Shown here: positions 50,768-59,501 of the stretch, in pieces | Numbering within the stretch: the stretch's first letter is position 1 | How the letters are laid out: every line of letters starts with the position of its first letter | Origin: Bacteroidota bacterium | Lineage (GTDB): Bacteria > Bacteroidota > Bacteroidia > Bacteroidales > Dysgonomonadaceae | Direction of reading: 5' to 3' | DNA: 64,000 bases | Assembly: GCA_023388315.1 (NCBI GenBank) | Contig: JAEWGM010000001.1 | Location: forward strand, 1 to 64,000 | Translations under genes and position numbers: made by a program | Notes under the pieces: model-generated | What the model was told of the DNA's origin: nothing | What the model saw: the letters and a program-made list of their open reading frames with translations, nothing else | The model's database searches: none

Positions 50768-51775
50768 CTCCGCAAAAAACGCTTCAAAACCATCGGAATA
50801 CAGCACATCTAAGGAGCCATCGGGTTTCACATAAATAAAATAGTAAAGCAATCCGGGAATTTGTTTGGCAATTTCTTTCGATTTTTCCAACCCCGATGCC
50901 ATAAACGCCGTGGCGTACGCGTCGGCCGTCATGCAATCATCGGCAATGACGGTGGCACCTAAAATATCTTGCTCCGAAGGATATCCGGTTTGCGGATCGA
51001 TGGTGTGGGCATACTTTTTGCCATCTTTCACGTAATAATTTCTGTAATTACCCGATGTTGCCAACGACTTATCGCACAACGAAAGAATGGTTTGCAACTC
51101 GTGCTGCAGTCCGCTGATGTCGTCCACCGGTTTATCCACGCCAATGCGCCAGCAAACGCCTTTGTCATTCACGCCTTTGGCGACAACTTCACCGCCAATT
51201 TCCACCATATAGTTTTCAATTTTGTAGCTGTCAAGCAGGCGCGCCACAATATCGCACGAATAGCCTTTGGAAATGGCCGACGTATTAATTTGCACGCGCG
51301 GATCGGCTTTGAGAATTTGCCCATCGGCGGTTATCGATATTTTTTCGTATCCAACAAATTGTTTCAAGCTATCGATTGTTTCGGGCGAAATATTGTCCAT
51401 ATTTTTAAATCCAAATCCCCACGCGTTGATGAGCGGCGAAGCGGTAATATCGAACTTACCATCGGTCATACGCGACACTTCCATGGATTTGTTAAACACG
51501 TCCACAAACATCGAGTCGAGTTCTACCGGAACGTTGTTGTTTATTTTTGTGATAATCGTGTTTTCTTTGAACGGATTCAACGACTGTTCAAATTTTTCCA
51601 ACTCATCCAATATTTCCTTTTCAAGCGACTTGTCGTGCGCATACTTGATGTTGTATGACGTATGGAAAATTTCACCAAAATGATGTTGATACGTGCTTTT
51701 TTCATCTTTCTGTGTGCAGGAAACCAATGGCAATGCCAAAATAGCCAAAACGAAGTAAATGGATATGGATTTCAT
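50765..51775 (-). CDS. apbE: FAD:protein FMN transferase ApbE, lipoprotein
   Basis: 336 residues with a lipoprotein signal ending LPLVSCTQ. ApbE motifs are DITASPLINAWGFG, INTSAISKGYSCDIVA, MVEIGGEVVAKG, YAHTIDPQTGYPSE and DDCMTADAYATAFMASG. Covalently attaches FMN to Thr residues of periplasm-facing flavoproteins such as NqrB/C and RnfG. The stop codon sits in the 42-bp repeat. Confidence 0.95.
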   Translation of the reverse strand: MKSISIYFVLAILALPLVSCTQKDEKSTYQHHFGEIFHTSYNIKYAHDKSLEKEILDELEKFEQSLNPFKENTIITKINNNVPVELDSMFVDVFNKSMEVSRMTDGKFDITASPLINAWGFGFKNMDNISPETIDSLKQFVGYEKISITADGQILKADPRVQINTSAISKGYSCDIVARLLDSYKIENYMVEIGGEVVAKGVNDKGVCWRIGVDKPVDDISGLQHELQTILSLCDKSLATSGNYRNYYVKDGKKYAHTIDPQTGYPSEQDILGATVIADDCMTADAYATAFMASGLEKSKEIAKQIPGLLYYFIYVKPDGSLDVLYSDGFEAFFAE

Positions 51776-51798
51776 ATGCGGATATTATTTATGGAATT

Positions 51799-52314
51799 TC
51801 AAATCCAAGAAACGATGTCTTCTAACGGTTTGCGTTTTTTATTGACAGGCGTTTCCGATTCTTGCGGATAACCGATGGGAAGAATAACAACGGGTTCCAT
51901 ATTTTTTTCGAGCGCCAATTTTTCTTTTATCACTTGCGGATTGAAGTTGCACACCCAACAAGTTCCTAATCCCAAATCAGTAATCTTCAACACCATATGC
52001 TCCACGGCAATGGCAATATCGATATCCATGTGATCTTTGCCGTCGCAGGAGCGCTTCCACGATTCGTTGCGATCGCCACAAGCGATAATGTAAAGCGGCG
52101 CGGCTTTGAACCACTCGCGCGGATAACTTTCGTAAACTGCCTTTTTGGCATGCTCCGATTGGCAAACCAAAAACCTCCACGGCTGATAATTAACCGCCGA
52201 AGGCGCCAACCGAGCGCTTTCGATTATTTGCTCGACAATTTGGTTGTCAATGGGTTGGGTGGTGTATTTGCGGATGGAATGTCGTTGGTGTATAATTTCG
52301 TCTAAACTCATCAT
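51799..52314 (-). CDS. Nitroreductase-family flavoprotein
   Basis: 171 residues. FMN-binding nitroreductase fold: IIHQRHSIRKYTTQPID at the start, ARLAPSAVNYQPWRFLV, MDIDIAIAVEHMVLKITDLGLGTCWVCNF, VILPIGYPQE at the end. Short single-domain form. Physiological substrate unknown. Two bases separate it from the glycosyltransferase gene. Confidence 0.92.
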   Translation of the reverse strand: MMSLDEIIHQRHSIRKYTTQPIDNQIVEQIIESARLAPSAVNYQPWRFLVCQSEHAKKAVYESYPREWFKAAPLYIIACGDRNESWKRSCDGKDHMDIDIAIAVEHMVLKITDLGLGTCWVCNFNPQVIKEKLALEKNMEPVVILPIGYPQESETPVNKKRKPLEDIVSWI

Positions 52315-52316
52315 AA

Positions 52317-53267
52317 CTAAAATTCCTCTTCAATTCTGTATTTATTTCTGTCGGGGGAATTGCGTGAAATCAGTTCGCCCAAAAATCCGGTGAGGAAAAG
52401 CAAGGTTCCCAAAATCATCATCGTGAGGGAAATGTAAAAGTAGGGCGAGTCCGTTACCAACCGATACGGGTTTCCGTAGTGCATATCGTAAAGTTTGATG
52501 GCGCCGACCAAAATAACCGCCACAAAACCCAAAAAGAACATAATGCTGCCCAATAAGCCGAAAAAGTGCATCGGTTTTTTGGCAAATTTGTTGAGGAACC
52601 ATATCGTGAGCAAATCCAAATAACCGTTCACAAATCGGCTGGCGCCAAACTTGCTTTTACCGTATTTTCGTGCCTGATGCTGTACTTCCTTCTCCCCTAT
52701 TTTCTTGAACCCGGCATCTTTTGCCAAAATGGGAATGTAACGATGCATATCGTTATACACTTCAATGCTTTTCACCAGCGAATGCTTGTAGGCTTTGAGG
52801 CCGCAATTGAAATCGTGCAACTTTATGCCCGAAACGCTTCTGGCCGTGGCATTGAAAAGTTTCGAAGGCAGGTTTTTAGATAACGTGGCATCGTAACGCT
52901 TGCGTTTCCACCCCGAAACCAGCTCGTAGCCCTCTTCTTTTACCATTCGGTAGAGTTCGGGAATTTCATCGGGACTGTCTTGCAAGTCAGCATCCATGGT
53001 GATGACCACATCGCCTTTCACTTTATGAAAAGCGCAATGCAATGCCGGCGATTTACCGTAATTTCGCTGAAATTTAATTCCTCTGATGTGCTCGGAAGAC
53101 TTTTTCAGATCGGTAATTATTCTCCACGAATCATCGGTGCTTCCATCATCCACAAAAATAATTTCGTACGAAAAACCGTTCTCGTCCATTACCCGCTTAA
53201 TCCACGTGTGCAGTTCTGGAAGCGATTCTTCTTCGTTAAACAACGGTATGACAACTGATATATCCAT
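52317..53267 (-). CDS. Family 2 glycosyltransferase with C-terminal membrane helices (DPM1/GtrB-like)
   Basis: 316 residues. GT-A domain: SVVIPLFNEEESLPEL, FVDDGSTDDSW, VVITMDADLQDSPDE (DxD), FNCGLKAYKHS. Two transmembrane helices at about 230-255 and 275-300. Resembles enzymes that load undecaprenyl- or dolichyl-phosphate with a sugar at the inner membrane. In tandem with the DUF4199 gene upstream (4-base gap). Confidence 0.93.
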   Translation of the reverse strand: MDISVVIPLFNEEESLPELHTWIKRVMDENGFSYEIIFVDDGSTDDSWRIITDLKKSSEHIRGIKFQRNYGKSPALHCAFHKVKGDVVITMDADLQDSPDEIPELYRMVKEEGYELVSGWKRKRYDATLSKNLPSKLFNATARSVSGIKLHDFNCGLKAYKHSLVKSIEVYNDMHRYIPILAKDAGFKKIGEKEVQHQARKYGKSKFGASRFVNGYLDLLTIWFLNKFAKKPMHFFGLLGSIMFFLGFVAVILVGAIKLYDMHYGNPYRLVTDSPYFYISLTMMILGTLLFLTGFLGELISRNSPDRNKYRIEEEF

Positions 53268-53271
53268 AAAA

Positions 53272-53808
53272 TTAATTAATACTTTTAACCGTTTTTCGAT
53301 GAATTACCATCGGCACAATGACCAGCGACAGCAGAAAACCCATCAGCACATTGCCCATAATCACATTGTTAAACACATACGTAAATGCGCCGGGTAAAGG
53401 CTGTTCCTGAATGCGAGCCACCACCGGTTCCGCAATTTGAATGGATTTTGCGCTTTCAACCATCGTGTCGTAAAATCGGGCAATATAGGCCGGGTCAATC
53501 CACTTTACGTGCAAGAAAACAATGAGCGCTTCAAACACCGAAGCAAATAAAAAAAGTAGCACTGAAAACCGCACACCATGCCAATAACTCAAATCCAAAC
53601 CGCTAAGGCTTTGGTGATATTTCTTCAAATAATAATACAACAGAAGCGGCGTTCCCGCGCTCAACAAAGCGTTTAAAGCGCCCATTGCCCCTCCCGAAGG
53701 GCCAAACACAACAACGGCATATTTCAATATCCAAAACATCCCCAAATAAATGCCCGCGTACATGGCGTATTGCAACAAGTGATTTTTGTTTACTTCCAAC
53801 TCTTTCAT
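53272..53808 (-). CDS. DUF4199 membrane protein
   Basis: 178 residues from the ATG at 53808. Four transmembrane segments (about 12-35, 40-60, 70-95, 140-165). DUF4199 proteins are Bacteroidetes-typical and often precede a glycosyltransferase of the DPM1 type, as here, which suggests a shared membrane process. Function unknown. Confidence 0.85.
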   Translation of the reverse strand: MKELEVNKNHLLQYAMYAGIYLGMFWILKYAVVVFGPSGGAMGALNALLSAGTPLLLYYYLKKYHQSLSGLDLSYWHGVRFSVLLFLFASVFEALIVFLHVKWIDPAYIARFYDTMVESAKSIQIAEPVVARIQEQPLPGAFTYVFNNVIMGNVLMGFLLSLVIVPMVIHRKTVKSIN

Positions 53809-53901
53809 AATGATGGTGCAAAAATAATGAAAATATAGCTTCAACGGGCATAATAGCGTGCCGGATATTATTTAAAATTAGAAAAACCGACATTAATAAA
53901 T

Positions 53902-53932
53902 GTTTCGGATTGATGAAAATCTTGTATCTTTG
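53902..53932 (+). promoter_or_regulatory. Promoter of the uracil/xanthine permease gene
   Basis: TTTC (53902-53905, one change from TTTG), 19 nt, TATCTTTG (53925-53932), 31 bases before the start codon. Confidence 0.65.
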
Positions 53933-53963
53933 CACACTACCAACGATTTTTTTTAACATCATA

Positions 53964-55178
53964 ATGAGAAACGACAAACAACTATCTCCTGCATCTAAAA
54001 CCATTTTGGGGGTGCAATTCCTGTTTGTGGCATTTGGTGCCACCGTATTGGTTCCTCTTTTGGTCGGCTTAGACCCATCCACGGCGTTGTTCACAGCCGG
54101 ATTCGTTACATTAATTTTTCATTTGGTTACCAAGGGCATTGTCCCTATTTTTTTGGGTAGCAGTTTCGCGTTTATCGCCCCCATCATCAAAGCAACCGAA
54201 CTATACGGGCTGCCGGGCACTTTGTCGGGTTTGGTGGCCGTGGGCGCGGTGTATTTTTTGATGAGCGCGCTTATAAAATGGCAGGGAATCGGATTAATTA
54301 AACGCCTGTTTCCGCCCGTGGTTATCGGCCCGGTGATTATGCTCATCGGCTTATCGCTCTCCGGAACCGCAGTGAATATGGCGTCGGAAAACTGGATGCT
54401 GGCCATTGTGGCGCTGATAACAGCCATTGTTGTGAGCCTTTTCGCGAAAGGGTTATTGAAATTAATTCCCATTTTTAGTGGCATCATCGTGGGATATGTG
54501 GTGGCCTCGGTAATGGGTTTGATTGATTTCACGCCGGTGATTGACGCGCCCTGGTTTGGTTTTCCGCAATTTGTGACACCCAAATTTTCGTGGGAAGCCA
54601 TTCTCTTTATGGCGCCCGTGGCCATTGCGCCGGTTATTGAGCACGTGGGCGATGTGTATGCCGTGAGCGAAGTGGCCAAAAAAGATTTTGTAAAAAATCC
54701 CGGTTTGCATCGCACCATGTTGGGCGATGGAATTGCTTGCAGCATTGCAGGGCTCATTGGCGGCCCTCCCGTAACCACTTATTCCGAAGTGACGGGTGCT
54801 ATGGTCTTGACCAAAATAACCGATCCGGTGGTGATACGCATCGCGGCCGTAACGGGTATTGTGTTTTCGTTAATCGGCAAGGTTAGCGTTGTTCTTAAAA
54901 CCATTCCCGGAGCAGTTTTGGGTGGCATTATGCTCTTGCTTTTCGGTATGATTGCCGCGACGGGAATTAACAATATGATTATCAACAAAACCGATATGAG
55001 CGTCACACGCAATTTGGTCATCGTCTCCCTTATTCTCACCACGGGTATTGGCGGCGCGGTGATGTCGGTGGGTAATTTCACATTCGCCGGAATTGGTTTG
55101 GCAGCTATGATTGGCGTAGTGCTGAATTTAATTTTACCGAAAACGAAAGAAGAAGTGAAGATTGAGAAAGATTTATAA
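53964..55178 (+). CDS. NCS2-family nucleobase permease (UraA-like)
   Basis: 404 residues from the ATG at 53964; the frame opens at 53910 inside the promoter region. About 12-14 transmembrane segments. Family motifs are GVQFLFVAFGATVLVPLLVGLDPSTALFTAG, GSSFAFIAPI, PVAIAPVIEHVGDV (substrate Glu) and IAGLIGGPPVTTYSEVTGAMVLTK. Proton-coupled uptake of uracil or a purine; the uracil branch is favoured by wording of the motifs. Confidence 0.93.
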   Translation: MRNDKQLSPASKTILGVQFLFVAFGATVLVPLLVGLDPSTALFTAGFVTLIFHLVTKGIVPIFLGSSFAFIAPIIKATELYGLPGTLSGLVAVGAVYFLMSALIKWQGIGLIKRLFPPVVIGPVIMLIGLSLSGTAVNMASENWMLAIVALITAIVVSLFAKGLLKLIPIFSGIIVGYVVASVMGLIDFTPVIDAPWFGFPQFVTPKFSWEAILFMAPVAIAPVIEHVGDVYAVSEVAKKDFVKNPGLHRTMLGDGIACSIAGLIGGPPVTTYSEVTGAMVLTKITDPVVIRIAAVTGIVFSLIGKVSVVLKTIPGAVLGGIMLLLFGMIAATGINNMIINKTDMSVTRNLVIVSLILTTGIGGAVMSVGNFTFAGIGLAAMIGVVLNLILPKTKEEVKIEKDL

Positions 55179-55201
55179 GACAAATCTTCTGATTAAGTAA
55201 G

Positions 55202-55323
55202 TACACAGATAACACAGATAAATCTGATTTTCACAGAGTAAAAAGAAAAGGAATTTCCTCCATTTATCTGATAATTAAGAATATAAATCTGCGTTTATCA
55301 TTTAAATCTGTGTCGTCTGTGTA
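55202..55323. repeat. Gene-less ACACAGAT inverted repeat
   Basis: Arms 55202-55228 (TACACAGATAACACAGAT...) and 55297-55323 match in inverted orientation at about 21 of 27 positions. The CACAGATAACACAGAT wording is of the kind flanking GxxExxY genes, but no gene lies between. The 270-base gap 55179-55448 holds nothing else. Confidence 0.6.
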
Positions 55324-55448
55324 TTATATTCTTTTGACCAACTTCTGACTTAAAAATAGGCTTTGGGTCTATATTTATTCCCAAAAACAAAAATATTCAC
55401 ATCCCAAATACAATCTTAAAGATTTAGGGGATTTTAAAATACAACAAT

Positions 55449-56906
55449 ATGAAAAAAATAAACGCTTTTATTCTCTTCACGCAGCCCGAACAAGCGGCTA
55501 AAACCGTGACGGAGCTGCAACAATCAGACTTGGTGGAAAAAATTTACTTGCTTACGCCCGAAAACGTAACGCAAACCATCGACGGATGCGAAAATATCGC
55601 GATTAGCGCTCTGCAAAGCACCGAAACAATTCAAAAAATTGCCGAAAAATCATCGGCCGACTACACATTGATTTATCAAAAATCAACCGTGCTGAAACTC
55701 GGTTATTTCGCTTTGGAACGCATGCTTCGCATTGCCGACGACACCAGCGCGGGAATGGTTTACGCCGATTATTACGCCATTGCCAACGGAGAAAAAAAGA
55801 ACCACCCCGTTGTCGATTATCAGGAAGGCAGCTTGCGTGACGATTTCAATTTCGGCTCGCTGCTGGTTTACAACACCCGGGCGCTGAAAGAAGCCGCAAA
55901 CCGAATGGCGGGAAAAGCGTATCAATTTGCGGGGCTGTATGATTTGCGCCTGAAAGTTTCTCAAAACCATCCACTTGTGCATATCAACGAATACCTCTAT
56001 ACCGAAATTGAAGAGGATACTCGCGCATCGGGGCAAAAAATCTTCGATTATGTGGATCCCAAAAACCGCGCCGCGCAAGTGGAAATGGAACAAGCCTGCA
56101 CACAACATTTAAAGGATGTGGACGCCTATCTGGCACCCGATTTTACGAAAATCGAATTCGATAAAGGCGTGTTCGATTACGAGGCGTCCGTGATAATTCC
56201 GGTGCGGAACCGCATAAAAACAGTTAAAGACGCCATCGCTTCGGTATTGATGCAGAAAACCGATTTCAAATTCAACCTCATTGTTGTGGACAACCACTCC
56301 ACCGATGGCACCACCGAGGCCATTCGTGAATTTAACGACGAACGCCTTATCCACGTTATTCCTCATCGCGATGACTTGGGCATTGGCGGATGCTGGAATA
56401 TGGGCGTGCACCACGAAAAGTGCGGCAAATTTGCCGTGCAGCTCGATAGCGACGATGTATATAGCGACGAAAACACGTTACAAAAAATCGTAAACGCTTT
56501 CTACGAACAGAATTGCGCCATGGTGGTGGGCACCTATCAGATGACCAATTTCGCCATGGAAGAAATCCCTCCGGGTATTATCGACCACCGCGAATGGACG
56601 CCCGATAACGGACGAAACAATGCCCTTCGCATTAACGGGCTGGGAGCGCCCCGCGCATTTTATACCCCGGTTCTTCGCGATGTGAAAGTGCCCAACACCA
56701 GCTACGGAGAAGATTACGCACTGGGACTCAATATTTCACGCCGTTATCAGATCGGAAGAATTTACGATGTGCTATATCTCTGCCGCAGATGGGAAGACAA
56801 TTCCGACGCGTCGCTCGACATCGTGAAAATGAACGCCCACAATACGTACAAAGACCGAATCAGAACGTGGGAGTTGCAGGCGAGAATAAAGATGAATAAA
56901 AGTTGA
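55449..56906 (+). CDS. Family 2 glycosyltransferase, two-domain
   Basis: 485 residues. The first about 240 residues look like a degenerate glycosyltransferase-type domain (TLIYQKSTVLKLGYFALERMLRIADD, MVYADYYAI). The second is a clear GT-A domain: ASVIIPVRNRIKTVKDAIASVLMQ, NLIVVDNHSTDGTTEAI, FAVQLDSDDVY (DxD), GLGAPRAFYTPVLRDVKVPNTSYGEDYALGLNISRRY. No transmembrane segment. Acceptor unknown. The RAYT gene follows after 13 bases. Confidence 0.88.
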   Translation: MKKINAFILFTQPEQAAKTVTELQQSDLVEKIYLLTPENVTQTIDGCENIAISALQSTETIQKIAEKSSADYTLIYQKSTVLKLGYFALERMLRIADDTSAGMVYADYYAIANGEKKNHPVVDYQEGSLRDDFNFGSLLVYNTRALKEAANRMAGKAYQFAGLYDLRLKVSQNHPLVHINEYLYTEIEEDTRASGQKIFDYVDPKNRAAQVEMEQACTQHLKDVDAYLAPDFTKIEFDKGVFDYEASVIIPVRNRIKTVKDAIASVLMQKTDFKFNLIVVDNHSTDGTTEAIREFNDERLIHVIPHRDDLGIGGCWNMGVHHEKCGKFAVQLDSDDVYSDENTLQKIVNAFYEQNCAMVVGTYQMTNFAMEEIPPGIIDHREWTPDNGRNNALRINGLGAPRAFYTPVLRDVKVPNTSYGEDYALGLNISRRYQIGRIYDVLYLCRRWEDNSDASLDIVKMNAHNTYKDRIRTWELQARIKMNKS

Positions 56907-56919
56907 TTTAAATAAGAAT

Positions 56920-57381
56920 ATGGCAAACACATACACACAAATCAACATTCACACCGTTTTTGCTGTAAAAGGAAGAGAAAACGTTATTACCGATAAATTC
57001 GCCGATGAATTGTACAAATACATCAGTGGAATTTTGAAGCAACAAAATCAATATCCTTTAGCAGTAAGCGGTTACAAAGATCATGTGCATGTTTTCTTTG
57101 AGATGAATACATCGAAAAGTTTGGGCGCCATAATGGATATCGTAAAGGCAAGTTCATCGAAATGGATAAATGAACGAAAATTTGTTCCAGGACGCTTCGA
57201 ATGGCAAAAAGGTTATGGCGGATTTAGCTATTCTCGCAGTCAGCGGAACAATGTAATTAAATACATTATGAAGCAAAAGGAACATCATTCGGCAAAAAGC
57301 TTCAAAGAGGAATATTTAGACATGCTGAAAAAGTTTGAAATTGATTATAACGATATCTATCTGTTTGAATTTTACGAATAA
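56920..57381 (+). CDS. REP-associated tyrosine transposase (RAYT, IS200/Y1 family)
   Basis: 153 residues, HUH endonuclease. HUH motif DHVHVFF (H55, H57), and a likely catalytic Tyr in NVIKYIMKQKEHH (Y115). ATWQ-like WQKGYGGFSYSRSQ precedes the Tyr. It is a single gene without terminal IS ends of its own; instead a cluster of 5-bp/3-nt hairpins begins 33 bases past the stop, the arrangement expected of RAYT with REP elements. RAYTs nick REP hairpins and are held to disperse them. Confidence 0.92.
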   Translation: MANTYTQINIHTVFAVKGRENVITDKFADELYKYISGILKQQNQYPLAVSGYKDHVHVFFEMNTSKSLGAIMDIVKASSSKWINERKFVPGRFEWQKGYGGFSYSRSQRNNVIKYIMKQKEHHSAKSFKEEYLDMLKKFEIDYNDIYLFEFYE

Positions 57382-57413
57382 ATTTAAAATGCGTTTATTT
57401 ATTGGATAATATC

Positions 57414-57575
57414 GGCGCTATGCGCCTTTTAATTCTAAAATGGTGATTTTTTTCTACCATAATATTGGGGCTACGCCCCTTTTCAAACTTTTTACGTTGC
57501 AACATCTTTTTAGGCGTGTAACGCCGTCATTATGGTAGAAAAAATTTCACCCAATCACCCAAGGAGCGTAGCTCC
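57414..57575. repeat. REP/BIME-like hairpin cluster next to the RAYT gene
   Basis: Four 13-nt hairpins, all 5-bp stem and 3-nt loop: GGCGC-TAT-GCGCC (57414), GGGGC-TAC-GCCCC (57467), GGCGT-GTA-ACGCC (57513), GGAGC-GTA-GCTCC (57563). The first two and last two have complementary loops (opposite orientation). The middle pair is enclosed by 16-bp arms TTTTTTCTACCATAAT (57448-57463) / ATTATGGTAGAAAAAA (57529-57544). Confidence 0.9.
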
Positions 57576-57597
57576 GAAATTATAAATTACAGTCAAA

Positions 57598-58908
57598 ATG
57601 AGCGAACCCCAAATCCACGTCGGTATTTTATTGGCACAAACAAAAATTGATTTTTCGTTACCATCCGATTACACGCTAAACGGAATACCTGTTCTCAAGG
57701 GCGATTATTCGGTAGAAATTTCCGAAGGAAAAATTCTTTTTGAAGAAAACCTATACGATGAATTGATATTTGAAACCGAAAATATTCACACCCATTCTTT
57801 TGAGTTGAAAGACGTAATTATCGGCGTGAATTTTCATTGGGAACGAAAGGAAAACCAGCGGTTTTTGGGAAATCTGAAATTTATTGTCGAAAACAACACG
57901 CTTTCCGCCATCAATATTGTTTCGCTGGAAGATTATCTGGTGAGCGTAATTTCATCGGAGATGAGCGCCACAAGTTCGGAAGAACTATTGAAAGCGCATG
58001 CCGTAATTTCCCGCAGTTGGCTGCTGGCGCAAATTCAGAAGAATAAATCGCTCGAAAAAGATTACCAAACTTCGTTTGTTTCGCCCACCGAAATCGTCCG
58101 CTGGTACGACCGCGAAGACCATCTCAATTTCGATGTCTGCGCCGACGATCATTGTCAACGCTATCAAGGAATTACCCGCCAATCCACCGATTTGGTTCGG
58201 CAAGTTATCCAGCAAACCCGCGGCGAAGTGCTGATGTACGACAACGTCATTTGCGATGCCCGCTTCTCGAAATGTTGCGGCGGCGTGATGGAAACCTTCG
58301 AAAATGTTTGGGAACCGGTGGTTCATCCTTATCTGGTTGCAAAGACGGATAACGCCAGCGCCGCCCTACCCGATTTAACCGACGAAGAAACCGCCGACCG
58401 CTGGATTCGCACCTCACCACCCGCTTTTTGCAACACGCAGAATGCGAAAGTCTTAAAGCAGGTTTTAAACGATTACGACCAAGAAACTGCCGATTTTTAT
58501 CGTTGGACGGTAACTTATTCGCAAGAAGAACTTTCAGAGCTTATCCGCGAACGTTCGGGAATAGATTACGGCGAAATCGTTGCGCTGCAACCGCTGCAAC
58601 GTGGCACTTCGGGGCGCATCATCCTATTAAAAATCATCGGAACCAAACGCGTAATGACCATCGGAAAAGAGTTGGAAATCCGCCGAACGCTTTCTACATC
58701 GCATCTTTACAGTTCCGCTTTTGTGGTGGATACCGAAAACGAAAACGACGAAGGCATCCCTCAACAATTCACGCTCACAGGCGCGGGTTGGGGTCACGGC
58801 GTGGGCTTGTGCCAAATTGGCGCGGCGGTGATGGCGGAAAAGGGGTGCGGCTACACGGAGATATTGAATCATTACTTTCCTTCTTCGGAGGTAAAGAGAA
58901 ATTACTAA
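57598..58908 (+). CDS. SpoIID/LytB-domain protein
   Basis: 436 residues. SpoIID domain with NTLSAINIVSLEDYLVSVISSEMSATSSEELLKAHAVISRSWLL, RYQGI, GEVLMYDNVICDARFSKCCGGVMETFENVW, and C-terminal LTGAGWGHGVGLCQIGAAVMAEKGCGYTEILNHYFP. SpoIID-type proteins are lytic transglycosylases acting on denuded peptidoglycan; here in a non-spore-former. No clear signal peptide at this start. Lies upstream of the muropeptide genes, fitting a cell-wall turnover role. Confidence 0.92.
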   Translation: MSEPQIHVGILLAQTKIDFSLPSDYTLNGIPVLKGDYSVEISEGKILFEENLYDELIFETENIHTHSFELKDVIIGVNFHWERKENQRFLGNLKFIVENNTLSAINIVSLEDYLVSVISSEMSATSSEELLKAHAVISRSWLLAQIQKNKSLEKDYQTSFVSPTEIVRWYDREDHLNFDVCADDHCQRYQGITRQSTDLVRQVIQQTRGEVLMYDNVICDARFSKCCGGVMETFENVWEPVVHPYLVAKTDNASAALPDLTDEETADRWIRTSPPAFCNTQNAKVLKQVLNDYDQETADFYRWTVTYSQEELSELIRERSGIDYGEIVALQPLQRGTSGRIILLKIIGTKRVMTIGKELEIRRTLSTSHLYSSAFVVDTENENDEGIPQQFTLTGAGWGHGVGLCQIGAAVMAEKGCGYTEILNHYFPSSEVKRNY

Positions 58909-58928
58909 TTTTTAATTACAAATGACTA

Positions 58929-59297
58929 ATGATGGAATATGTTGAAAAAGAGAATATTATTTTAACGAAAACGTATGACTACGCGGTTAGAGTCGTAAAA
59001 CTGTATCAATATCTTTGCAGAGAAAAGAAAGAATTCGAATTATCGAAACAACTTTTACGCAGCGGAACATCCATCGGAGCAAACGCGGAAGAATCGGTTG
59101 GAGGGCTTTCAAAAAAAGATTTCCTTGCAAAAATCGGAGTTTCTTATCGCGAAACACGTGAAACCCGTTTTTGGCTGCGCTTGCTGAGAGATACCGACTA
59201 TATAACATCGAAACAAGCGGAAAGCATGATTAATGATGCGGAAGAAATTCTTCGAATAATAACCGCGATACAAAAATCAACAAAACGCAATTTGTAA
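58929..59297 (+). CDS. Four-helix-bundle protein (23S rRNA intervening-sequence type)
   Basis: 122 residues (a second ATG lies one codon in). Family motifs are YDYAVRVVKLYQYLCREKKEFELSKQLLRSGTSIGANAEESVGGLSKKDFLAKIGVSYRETRETRFWLRLLRD. These proteins occur as free-standing genes and inside 23S rRNA intervening sequences; function unknown. Flanked by AATTACTAATTACAAAT-type repeats, and a shrunken second copy follows, suggesting a mobile or duplicated unit. Confidence 0.9.
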   Translation: MMEYVEKENIILTKTYDYAVRVVKLYQYLCREKKEFELSKQLLRSGTSIGANAEESVGGLSKKDFLAKIGVSYRETRETRFWLRLLRDTDYITSKQAESMINDAEEILRIITAIQKSTKRNL

Positions 59298-59338
59298 TGG
59301 GTTGTTTAAAATTACTAATTACCAACTACAAATTACTA

Positions 59339-59473
59339 ATGAAAAAATATATTGAAAAAGAGGATAGAATATTATTAACAAAGAAATATAATTACGCAAC
59401 CAACACCTTTGTAAAAAATCGAACATAATTATAAAATAATCACACATAGAAATTGCCAAAACGCAACTTGTAA
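59339..59473 (+). pseudogene. Internally deleted copy of the four-helix-bundle gene
   Basis: Opens with KKYIEKEDRILLTKKYNYA, clearly related to MEYVEKENIILTKTYDYA of the gene before it. It stops after 29 codons, and its 3' end (AAAACGCAACTTGTAAT) matches the 3' end of that gene (AAAACGCAATTTGTAAT). About two thirds of the coding sequence is missing between the two ends. Confidence 0.8.
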
Positions 59474-59501
59474 TTGGTAATTAGAAATTAGAAATTTACT
59501 T

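Noticed and set aside
57598..58908. Evidence for sporulation (SpoIID domain)
   Set aside because: SpoIID/LytB proteins are widespread in non-sporulating Bacteroidetes and no other sporulation gene is present.
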